Assembly (NCBI RefSeq): GCF_016428975.1
Contig: NZ_JAELTT010000015.1
Location: 1 to 64,000, forward strand
DNA length: 64,000 nt
DNA from: Dyella sp. ASV21
GTDB taxonomy: Bacteria; Pseudomonadota; Gammaproteobacteria; Xanthomonadales; Rhodanobacteraceae
Reading direction: 5' to 3'
The translations under genes and the position numbers were made by a program. Positions within the stretch are counted from its first letter, which is position 1. Every line of letters starts with the position of its first letter. The notes below the pieces were generated by a model. The model saw only the letters and a program-made list of their open reading frames with translations, was not told the origin of the DNA and did not search any database. Positions 34,718-43,100 of the stretch are shown piece by piece.

Positions 34718-35379
34718 GGCACGTTCCGCCGCTGCAGGCCTTGCAGCAAATCCACCTGGCCCTGCATGGCCGACGCATCCACGCGCAGCGGCGCTTCCAG
34801 CTGTGGCCAGTTGGAGGTGCCGTCGAGCTTGAGCGCGATGCGCACGATGCGCGGCATGGCGCGCACGCTATCCCAGTGATCGCCCCAATCGCCGGCCTTG
34901 TCCGGCGTATCGGGCGAGCGATAGCTGAATTGCCCATCGACGATGCCATCCACCAGCACCTCCGGTGGGCCCAGCGATTTGGCCGGGCTGCCATCGGGCG
35001 GCATGAGGGCGAAGCTCGCCTCCAGGCGCCAGCCACCCTTGCCGTTGGAAACCAGCTTCAACTGCTGCAATTGCGGCCCGAGCTTGCCCAGGTAACCCGG
35101 CAGCGGGGCGACGTAGCGCATTTCGTGCGCATCGCCGGTGAAGAATTGGGGATCGCCCTTGTCGGTACGCGCCAGCGGCACGGCGCGCGCCTGAGCCAGC
35201 TCGCGGCGCAGGAACTGCTGTGCCGAGCGCACTTCGTCCAGGCGTGCGATGGCGCGCTCGCCGGAGCGCACGGCGTGCGTCGCGGTGCGCACGCCGCCGT
35301 ACACGCCCAGCAGCAAGAGCGCGAGCAAGGCCAGCGCGCCCAGTACTTCGAGCAGGGTAAAGCCACGGGCGTGCTTCAT
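34714..35379 (-). CDS. gspJ: Type II secretion minor pseudopilin GspJ
   Basis: A 221-residue minor pseudopilin. The prepilin leader is MKHARG with cleavage before FTLLEVLGALALLALLLLG (E at +5). The globular domain contains GDPQFFTGDAHEMRYVAPLP and a C-terminal beta sheet. GspJ joins GspI and GspK in the tip complex. I chose the ATG at 35379, which overlaps the gspI stop as ATGA; an upstream reading lies inside gspI and has no pilin character. Confidence 0.92.
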   Translation of the reverse strand: MKHARGFTLLEVLGALALLALLLLGVYGGVRTATHAVRSGERAIARLDEVRSAQQFLRRELAQARAVPLARTDKGDPQFFTGDAHEMRYVAPLPGYLGKLGPQLQQLKLVSNGKGGWRLEASFALMPPDGSPAKSLGPPEVLVDGIVDGQFSYRSPDTPDKAGDWGDHWDSVRAMPRIVRIALKLDGTSNWPQLEAPLRVDASAMQGQVDLLQGLQRRNVP

Positions 35380-35774
35380 GAGCCGTTGTCCGGCTCGGGC
35401 CCGAGCGCGCGCAAGGTGCTGAAATGCGCCGAGCGCTCGCGCAGGCGCGGCCCCCAGATCACGTCCAGATCCAGCTTGAACATGCGGATCGACGCATTGG
35501 CGGAGGCGCCCGGCGCACTCCACGGGCTCACCACCAGGCGCCAGCGATAGTGCTGGTCGAAACGCCCTTCCGTGGTGCCCGGGCGCAACGGCGCGGTGAG
35601 GTCAACGGTGTCGAGCATGCTGCGCGCCCATAGCGCGGCCTGGCTGTGATCGTCCGCGTTGCGGGTGAGCGCGATCGAGCCGCCCGCCACTTTCATCAAG
35701 GCGGCAAAGGCAATCGCCAACAGCAACATCGCCGCGATCACTTCCAGCAGGCTGAAGCCGCGCTGTCGCTTCAT
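35376..35774 (-). CDS. gspI: Type II secretion minor pseudopilin GspI
   Basis: A 132-residue minor pseudopilin with leader MKRQRG, then FSLLEVIAAMLLLAIAFAAL (E at +5). The rest holds the small GspI domain with LWARSMLDTVDLTAPLRPG and the WRLVV strand. It starts the tip complex by binding GspJ. ATG at 35774 overlaps the gspH stop as ATGA, and its own stop overlaps gspJ. Confidence 0.92.
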   Translation of the reverse strand: MKRQRGFSLLEVIAAMLLLAIAFAALMKVAGGSIALTRNADDHSQAALWARSMLDTVDLTAPLRPGTTEGRFDQHYRWRLVVSPWSAPGASANASIRMFKLDLDVIWGPRLRERSAHFSTLRALGPEPDNGS

Positions 35775-36283
35775 CGCGACGCGCTCGTATCGGCCACGCT
35801 CACCGCACCGGTAAGCCAGGACACATTCACCTGCCACTGGCGCCGTTCGCGCTGCAAGGTGACATGGCCGCCCGTGGAACTGCCATCGGGAAAGAAACGG
35901 ATGCGCCCGGTGTGATCGTTGACCTGGTCTTCCCGCGCACTGGTGATGCCGATGCGCATGCCCGATGGCAGGCGCACCGGCTCGCCACGGTCGGCGCGAT
36001 AGGTATTGGCGCGTGTATCCACCTCAAAGGTATGTTCCTCGCCGTGCACGATGGCCTGCGTGCGCGTGGCGCGCAGCGCGGCGGCCAGTTCGCCGCTGGC
36101 CGCGCTAACGCGTGCACTGGCCAGGCCCTGCGTCACCGATACCGCCACCGCAGCGGCGGCGATGCCGATCAGCAGGATCACCGCCAGCATTTCCAGCAAG
36201 GTGAACCCGCGCTGCGCGCCCACGCGCGCGCCGGCCCGAGTTGCGGGCAGCGGCGATAACGCGTGGGGCGCGCACGTGGGCAT
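35771..36283 (-). CDS. gspH: Type II secretion minor pseudopilin GspH
   Basis: A 170-residue minor pseudopilin. The leader is long (26 residues, ending VGAQRG) before FTLLEMLAVILLIGIAAAAV. The C-terminal GspH domain includes LAAALRATRTQAIVHGEEHTF and IRFFPDGSSTGGHVTLQ, the family's F-x-P-D-G-S-S signature. GspH links the tip to the GspG shaft. Its start follows the gspG stop after 2 bases. A start further inside is not offered by the sequence, so the long leader is probably real. Confidence 0.92.
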   Translation of the reverse strand: MPTCAPHALSPLPATRAGARVGAQRGFTLLEMLAVILLIGIAAAAVAVSVTQGLASARVSAASGELAAALRATRTQAIVHGEEHTFEVDTRANTYRADRGEPVRLPSGMRIGITSAREDQVNDHTGRIRFFPDGSSTGGHVTLQRERRQWQVNVSWLTGAVSVADTSASR

Positions 36284-36285
36284 GC

Positions 36286-36711
36286 TTACTGCCAGTTGCC
36301 CACGTCGGCGCTGTAGCCGTCGCCACCGGGCTTGCCGTCCTGACCGTAGAAGATCAGGTCGAAGCTGCCGTGGTCGCCGGGGTACTTGTAGCCAAACTCA
36401 TGCCCCCAGGGATCTTTCAACTCCGATTCCTTCGCATACGGGCCCTGCCAATTGCGCGCATTGGCCGGCTTGACCAGCAGATCCTGCAGCTGCGCCGGCG
36501 GCGAGCCGTTGTCCAGCGCGTAGTTCTCCACCTTCTGGCTGAGTGTGGTGAGCTGGGCCTTGCCGGCGCCGTACTTGCCCTTGTCGACGTTCTTGCCGAC
36601 CTGGGTCACCACCACCGCGCCGATGATGCCGATCAGCACGATCACCGCCAGCATTTCCAGCAGGGTGAAACCACGGGAAGCATGGGGGCGATGAAGAGAA
36701 CGATGTCGCAT
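36286..36711 (-). CDS. gspG: Type II secretion major pseudopilin GspG
   Basis: The main subunit of the pseudopilus. The 141-residue precursor has leader MRHRSLHRPHASRG, then FTLLEMLAVIVLIGIIGAVV (E at +5). The globular part shows the calcium-loop region: DPWGHEFGYKYPGDHGSFDL followed by FYGQDGKPGGDGYSADVGNW, as in calcium-binding GspG. The ATG at 36711 is preceded by GAGG-like bases. It lies 51 bases after gspF. Confidence 0.95.
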   Translation of the reverse strand: MRHRSLHRPHASRGFTLLEMLAVIVLIGIIGAVVVTQVGKNVDKGKYGAGKAQLTTLSQKVENYALDNGSPPAQLQDLLVKPANARNWQGPYAKESELKDPWGHEFGYKYPGDHGSFDLIFYGQDGKPGGDGYSADVGNWQ

Positions 36712-36762
36712 GAGGTACCTCGTGTGTTTCGAAGTGGACGGCAGCGCCAAACTGACGCGGAA

Positions 36763-37980
36763 CTACTGGATGTTGCTGGTAAGACTGAGCAGGGGCAGCA
36801 GGATCGCCGCCATGATGATCGCCACCAGCACGGTCATCACGATGGTCAACGCGGGCACCAGGGCGGCGAGCAGCCGATCGATAGCACGGCGACTTTCCAG
36901 CTCGAACGTATCGGCCACCTTCAACAGCATGGTGTCGAGCTGCCCGGCCTCCTCGCCTACCTGCACCATTTGCAGCGCCAGCCGCGGAAAGCGCTGCGCC
37001 TGCCCCAGTGCAAAGCTCAATCCCGCGCCGCCCTTGACCTGCTCGGCGGCCTGCTCCAGGGCCTGATCCAGCGCGCGATTGGCCGTAACCTGGCGCGCAA
37101 TGCCCAGCGCCGAGAGCAGCGGCACGCCGTTCTTGAGCAAGGTACCCAGCGTGCGCGCGATGCGCGCGGTCTGCACCTTCAACAACAAGGGGCCGACCAC
37201 GCGCACAGTGAGCAGGCGTGCGTGCCAGGCCAGAAGCTGCGCCGGATCGCGCAAGCGCGCGCGGACGATGAACCCACCCACCACCAGCATGCCAAGAATC
37301 AGCCACCACCACGACTGCAAGGCGCCACCCACGGCCAGTACGGCCTGGGTTATCCAGGGTATCGGCACTTGCATGTCTTCGAAAATCGGCACGAACTGCG
37401 GCACCACGTAGGCGAGCAGCAACAGCAGCGAACCGAGCACACCCACCAAGAGGAACGCCGGATAAATCAGCGCATTGATGATGCTGCCACGCAGTTGCTG
37501 GGAGCGCTCCAGGTATTCGGCCAGGCGATGCAGCGTGTCTTCCAGCGACCCACCCGCTTCGCCCGCGCGAACGAGGCTGATGTAAAGCTTGGGGAATACG
37601 CTGTGCTCTTCGTCCAGGGCCTGCGACAGCGGCGTGCCGCCGCGCACGCGATCGCGTACGCGCTCGATCAGCTTCTTGGCGCGCTCGCCCTCGGGCAGTT
37701 CCATCAGGATGCCCAGGGCGCGATCCAGCGGCTGGCCCGCGCCGAGCAAGGTCGCGAGCTGATGGGTGAACTGGGCCAATTGATCGCCGGTGAACGGGCC
37801 GCGCCGCAACAACGCGGACAGCCCGCTGCCACTGCCGCCGGCATCCGCGGCCTGCGCATCCAGCGGGGTGTGGCCTTGATCCTGCAAGCGGCTGATGACC
37901 TCGTCGAGGCTGGCCGCTTCCATCTGACCCTGCAACATTTCGCCTGCCGCGCTGACAGCGCGATAGCTGAACTGGCTCAT
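36763..37980 (-). CDS. gspF: Type II secretion inner-membrane platform protein GspF
   Basis: A 405-residue polytopic protein of the GspF/PilC family. It has two homologous cytoplasmic helical domains (residues about 65-170 and 270-375), each followed by a membrane segment, with three transmembrane helices in total. Signatures include FTHQLATLLGAGQPLDRAL, LVRAGEAGGSLEDTLHRLAEYL and LQMVQVGEEAGQLDTMLLKVADTFE. It is thought to couple ATPase motion to pseudopilus assembly. The ATG at 37980 follows GAGGGTG. Confidence 0.95.
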   Translation of the reverse strand: MSQFSYRAVSAAGEMLQGQMEAASLDEVISRLQDQGHTPLDAQAADAGGSGSGLSALLRRGPFTGDQLAQFTHQLATLLGAGQPLDRALGILMELPEGERAKKLIERVRDRVRGGTPLSQALDEEHSVFPKLYISLVRAGEAGGSLEDTLHRLAEYLERSQQLRGSIINALIYPAFLLVGVLGSLLLLLAYVVPQFVPIFEDMQVPIPWITQAVLAVGGALQSWWWLILGMLVVGGFIVRARLRDPAQLLAWHARLLTVRVVGPLLLKVQTARIARTLGTLLKNGVPLLSALGIARQVTANRALDQALEQAAEQVKGGAGLSFALGQAQRFPRLALQMVQVGEEAGQLDTMLLKVADTFELESRRAIDRLLAALVPALTIVMTVLVAIIMAAILLPLLSLTSNIQ

Positions 37981-38093
37981 GAGTACACCCTCATGAGTAC
38001 ACCGGCGCCTGCGCACGCCCGCACCGGTACGCGTTCGCCTCACTCACGCCTTGGCGGAAGCGAGGGTGCGCGCTGAGGATGCGTGTCGCGGCG

Positions 38094-39782
38094 TCAGCCT
38101 TCCTGCGTGACACGGAGCACCTCCTCGATGGTGGTAATGCCAGCCACCGCCTTGGCAATGCCGTCCTCGTACATGGTGCGCATGCCTTCGGCACGCGCCA
38201 GGCGCTCGATTTCACCCGCATCGGCGCGCTGCATCACCATGCGGCGCAGCGGATCGCTCATCACCAGGAATTCCATGATCGCGCGGCGGCCGCGATAGCC
38301 CGTGGGGTTGGCGGCACTGGTGCCGGGCTTCCACAGGCGGATCGGGCGTTCATCGGTGTACTTGTGCAACTCGAACTGCTCGATCACTTCGGGCAGCGCT
38401 TCATACGGAATCGCCGTGGCCGGATCAAGTCGGCGGACCAGCCGCTGTGCCAGGATGCCGTTCACGGTGGAGCCGAGCAGGTAATCCTCCACGCCCATGT
38501 CGAGCAGGCGCGTGATGCCGCCGGCCGCGCTGTTGGTGTGCAGCGTGGAGAGCACCAAGTGACCGGTGAGCGCGGACTGGATCGCGATGCGGCATGTCTC
38601 CAGGTCGCGCATTTCGCCGATCATGATCACGTCCGGATCCTGGCGCACGATGGAGCGCAGCGCACCGGTGAAATCCAGGCCGATCTGCGGCTTCACCTGA
38701 ATCTGGTTGATGCCTTCGATCTGGTACTCGACCGGATCTTCCACCGTGATGATCTTTACGTCGGGCGTGTTGATCTTGGACAACGCCGTGTAGAGCGTGG
38801 TGGTTTTGCCTGAGCCCGTGGGACCGGTGACCAGCAAGATGCCGTGCGGGCGCTCCAGCACATCGATAAAGCGCTGCTGGAAGCTGTCGGTGAAACCCAG
38901 CTCGGCGAAGTCGAACACGACCGACTCGCGATCAAGGATACGCATCACCACCGATTCGCCGAAGCTGGTGGGCACGGTGGATACGCGCAAATCCAATTCC
39001 TTGCCCTGCACGCGCAGCTGGATGCGACCATCCTGCGGCAGGCGGCGCTCGGCGATATTGAGCTTGGCCATGATCTTTACGCGCGAGATCACCGCGGCCG
39101 TGGAGCTGGAGGGCGGCGCTTCCACTTCGTGCAGCACGCCGTCGATGCGGTAGCGCACTTTCAGACGATTCTCAAAAGGTTCGATGTGCACGTCCGACGC
39201 GCGCTGTTCCACCGCGCGCTGCAGGATCAGGTTGACCAGGCGAATCACCGGCGCCTCGGAGGCGAGGTCGCGCAGGTGCTCCACGTCGTCCTCCACCGCA
39301 GCGCTGCCATCGAGGTTTTCCACGATGGTGCCCATGGCGGAGCGACCCGAGCCGTAATAGCGCTCGATCAGGTCGTCGATTTCCGAACGCAGGCCAATGC
39401 GCAACGCCACCGGTCGACCGGCGGCAAGGCCGATGGCCTGCAAGGGATAGGGATCGGCCGGATCGGCCACTATCAAACCCAGGCCATCCTCGCCCACCCG
39501 CACCGGCACCACGTGCTGCTGCTTGAGGAAACGGCTGGAGATTTCCAGCTCGGCGGGTGGCAGTTCCGGCGCCTCGCGCGCGCCCAGCAACGGCGTTTGC
39601 AGGAGTTCGGACCAGGCTTCGGCCAGATCGCGCTCGGAAACCAGCCCTAAGCGAGCCATCAACGCGGTGAGCGTGCCTTCGGGCGACTCCTCGTGGAGCC
39701 GGCGAGCGCGGACGAGATCGGTATCTTTCAGGCGCCCACGGGTAACCAGCAGCGCACAAACCGCCGCTTCGCGGCTATCCAT
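38094..39782 (-). CDS. gspE: Type II secretion ATPase GspE (XpsE)
   Basis: The hexameric ATPase that drives pseudopilus assembly. The 562-residue protein has the N-terminal GspL-binding domain, then the ATPase: Walker A GPTGSGKTTTLY near residue 310, Asp box, Walker B (IMIGEMRDLET) and His box (VLSTLHTNSAAG). The region between the Walker B domain and TGYRGRRAI, where most GspE proteins have a C-x2-C...C-x2-C zinc site, contains no cysteine (RRLDPATAIPYEALPEV...). I prefer the ATG at 39782, preceded by GGGGAGG and matching the XpsE N-terminus; one at 39824 would add 14 residues. First gene of the operon. Confidence 0.95.
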   Translation of the reverse strand: MDSREAAVCALLVTRGRLKDTDLVRARRLHEESPEGTLTALMARLGLVSERDLAEAWSELLQTPLLGAREAPELPPAELEISSRFLKQQHVVPVRVGEDGLGLIVADPADPYPLQAIGLAAGRPVALRIGLRSEIDDLIERYYGSGRSAMGTIVENLDGSAAVEDDVEHLRDLASEAPVIRLVNLILQRAVEQRASDVHIEPFENRLKVRYRIDGVLHEVEAPPSSSTAAVISRVKIMAKLNIAERRLPQDGRIQLRVQGKELDLRVSTVPTSFGESVVMRILDRESVVFDFAELGFTDSFQQRFIDVLERPHGILLVTGPTGSGKTTTLYTALSKINTPDVKIITVEDPVEYQIEGINQIQVKPQIGLDFTGALRSIVRQDPDVIMIGEMRDLETCRIAIQSALTGHLVLSTLHTNSAAGGITRLLDMGVEDYLLGSTVNGILAQRLVRRLDPATAIPYEALPEVIEQFELHKYTDERPIRLWKPGTSAANPTGYRGRRAIMEFLVMSDPLRRMVMQRADAGEIERLARAEGMRTMYEDGIAKAVAGITTIEEVLRVTQEG

Positions 39783-40134
39783 CGCCGCCTCCCCGCTAGC
39801 CGCCGACCTGGCCACTGCCGACATGCGTTCACCCCGCTTCCTGTTCTTGATTCTGGCTTCGCAGATGCCGCCCCCAACGGCACCAAAGAAGCATTGTTAA
39901 CACACCCGTCGGGCACGACGCGAGCGCGGTTTCTCGCCGCGCATCACAAACTCGACCACAATCACATCCACATGTTCCGGGCCCGAGGGTAAATAACCAG
40001 GATGACGGTTCGCTTGCCGAGCGGAGCGAAGGAAATCGGCGCTCGCAAGAATTCGCTGCCGGAAACGAAGCCGGCGCCCGCAGGCGCCGGTTCGTTGGTG
40101 GCTGAACAACTATCGCGGTACTTACCCGCCGTAC
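39783..40134. other. Intergenic region between the adhesin and gspE
   Basis: About 350 bases without a gene. It holds the adhesin's terminator hairpin (40064-40096) and must contain the promoter of the minus-strand gsp operon. The stretch near 39895-39975 is relatively AT-rich (GTTAACACACC, ACAATCACATCCACATG), but no clear -35/-10 pair is seen. Confidence 0.5.
40064..40096 (-). terminator. Terminator of the trimeric autotransporter gene
   Basis: A perfect 8-bp GC stem (CCGGCGCC with GGCGCCGG, loop of 4) is extended by AACGAA pairing with TTCGTT across a single bulged base, giving 14 bp in all. It starts 38 bases past the adhesin stop, and TTCGTTTCC follows on the minus strand. Confidence 0.7.
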
Positions 40135-43100
40135 TTACCAGCCAATACCCACGCCCACGCCACCGGAACTTTCGCCACCGCTGATCGCGGCGCCGAAGGT
40201 GACATTGGCGTTATTGCTGACCTGGCGCGAATAGCCCACCGACAACGCCTGCTGGTCGCGGTAGCCGCCCACGCCCACGCCGAGGCGATTGGCGGTGTTG
40301 ATGCCCTGCGTACTGAAGGACATCTGCGCCATCGCCGTGCCCATGGCGCCGACCCGGTTGACCCGACGGTTCATGGTGTTGAACTGGTCGTTGACCTGAT
40401 CGCGCAGGGCGTTCAACTCCGTGCTGCTGGCGAAACTGCCCAGCTTCTGGTCGGTATAGGCCTTGGACTGTTGCAGCGTGCGCTGGTCACCGGCATCGGC
40501 GTAGGTCTTGGCGGTGCTCAGCGCGTCCTGCACCTGACCGTAGTTGGCCGCATCGGTCGCCTGCGTACCGGCCGCCACATTGGTGACCTGTCGCTGCGCC
40601 GCCGCCGTGCCCACCGATACGGTGTTGGCGCGATCGGCCACCGAACCCTGCCCCAACGCCACCGCGCCATTGGCGGTCACCGAGGCTCCCTGGCCTATCG
40701 CCGTACCGGAGGCCGCCGAGACCGATGCGCTCTCGCCCACCGCCACCGCATTGGTGCCCGCCGCCGCAATGGTGGTGTTGGCACCCAGCGCCACGCTGCC
40801 ATCCGCGTGCACCTTGGCATTGCCGCCGATGGCGGTGTCGTTGGGGCCGGCCGCGTAAGCATCGCCACCCACGGCGGTGCCGTAGCTGCCACCCGCGCTG
40901 GCGCCATGCCCCATGGCCACGCCCTTGCTGCCCTGAACCACCGAGGCCGAGTTGCTGCCATCCACCTGGGCGCGGTCGCCCACCCCATTGGCGGCCACCG
41001 TGCCGGTCAGGGTATCCATGCGCTGCTGGACCGCGCTCAATCCGTCGAAGGCGTTGCGCAAGGCGCCATCCAGCGCACTCAGGGCATCGCCGACGGTGTA
41101 GTAGCTGCTGCCCTGCGTCCAGTACGACGGGCCGGTGATCTCACCGCCGCTACTCATCTTCACGCTGCCACCCAGCAAGCCGAGCACGCCCTGCAGCTGG
41201 CCGACATTGGCGGCATCCGTAGCGATGCCGCTGGTGGCGACATTGCTGATCACCGTGCCGCCATTTCCGGCCAGCACGATGCGCTGCTTGTCGCTGCCTT
41301 CGTACATCACCGCGCCATCCAGCGTGGTGCCCACGCCGCTGATCGCCGTCTTGAGCTGCTTGAGGTTCACCGCATCGGTGTCCTCGCTGCCATCGGCCAG
41401 GTGCGTGATCTGACGCTCCGCGCCATCCGTACCTACCGAGACGGTATTGGCGCGGCTCGCTTCACTGTTGGCGCCAATGGCCACCGAATTCTCGGCACCC
41501 GCTTGCGCGTTGAAGCCCAGCGCCGCGCTGTTCTGTCCAAACGCCACGCTGCCCGCGCCCAGCGCCGTGCCGTTGTCGCCGAACGCCCAGCTACCCGTGC
41601 CAAGGGCGGTGGCATTGACGCTGCTGATACCCAAAGCGGCATAGCCGGTTTCCGCCCCCGAACCGATGGCGATGCTGTCCTTGCCCGCGGCCGATGCACG
41701 CGCGCCCATGGCAATGCCGCCGGCGTCGTACGCCGCGGCGCCGTAGCCTGCCGCCAGCGACTGCTCACCCTTGGCATACGCCACCGCGCCCAGCGCGGTG
41801 GAGAGATCGCCCGCCGACTCCGCGCCAAGACCCAGCGCGGAACTGGCGAAACCGCCAGCCTGCGCGCTCGCACCCACCGCCGTACCGCCGGTGCCGGCAC
41901 TGGTGGCACTGGTGGTGATGGGTTGCTCGTGCGCGTCGGTGAGCAACGCCGAGCCATCTTCGTCCACCGCCTGACCACCCACGGCCACGCTGCCCGCGCC
42001 GGTCGCCTGCGCCCCTGCGCCGTACGCCGAGCCCTGCAACGCCGCCACCGCACCGAAGCCCGTCGCGGTCGCATAGTCGCCGTTGGTGTTGGCTCTGCTG
42101 CCGAAGGCGGAAGCGCCCACGCCGAATGCATTCGCACCCGCGCCTACCGCCGTGGTGCTGGCGTCATTGGCTACCGCGCGATAACCCATCGCCGTGCTCT
42201 CTCTGCCATCGGCGATGCTGCCGGCGCCCGCCGCGACGCTGTGGTTGCCAAAGGCTGCGGCGTCTTCGCTGCCGTCGTCCTTGCCGTCGACCGCAAAGAA
42301 GCGGCTGGGCGATTGGGCCGCGATCATCGCCGCGTCGAGCTGCGCTTTGTTCACCGCATCGGTGCCTTGCGTGCCGACCGCCACGTTGGTGATCTGACGC
42401 TCAGCGCCCGCCGAACCCACCGATACCGTGTTGGCGCGCGTGGCCTGGCTGTCGGCGCCGATCGCCACCGAGTTCACCGCGATGGCCTGTGCATTGGCGC
42501 CCAAGGCGGTGCTGTTGACGCCGTAACCCACGGCGCCGTAGCCAGCCGCCAGCGACTGCTCGCCCTTGGCATAGGCCACCACGCCCAATGCGGTGGAAAG
42601 ATCGCCTGCCGCTTCCGCGCCGAGACCGAACGCGGAACTGGCGAAACCGCCAGCCTGCGCGCTCGCACCCACCGCCGTGCCGCCGGTGCCGGCACTGGTG
42701 GCACTCGTGGTGATCGGCTGGTTGTTCGCATCGGTAAGCAGCGCCGAGCCATCTTCGTCCACCGCCTGACCACCCACGGCCACGCTGCCCGCGCCGGTCG
42801 CCTGCGCCCCTGCGCCGTACGCCGAGCCCTGCAACGCCGCCACCGCACCGGAGCCCGTCGCGGTCGCATAGTCGCCGTTGGTGTTGGCACTGCTGCCGAA
42901 GGCGGAAGCGCCCACGCCGAATGCATTCGCACCCGCGCCTACCGCCGTGGTGCTGGCGTCATTGGCTACCGCGCGATAACCCATCGCCGTGCTCTCTCTG
43001 CCATCGGCGATGCTGCCGGCACCCGCCGCGACGCTGTGCACGCCGAATGCAGCGGCATCGTCGCTGCCATCCTGCTTGCCATCGGCCGCGAAGAAGCGGC

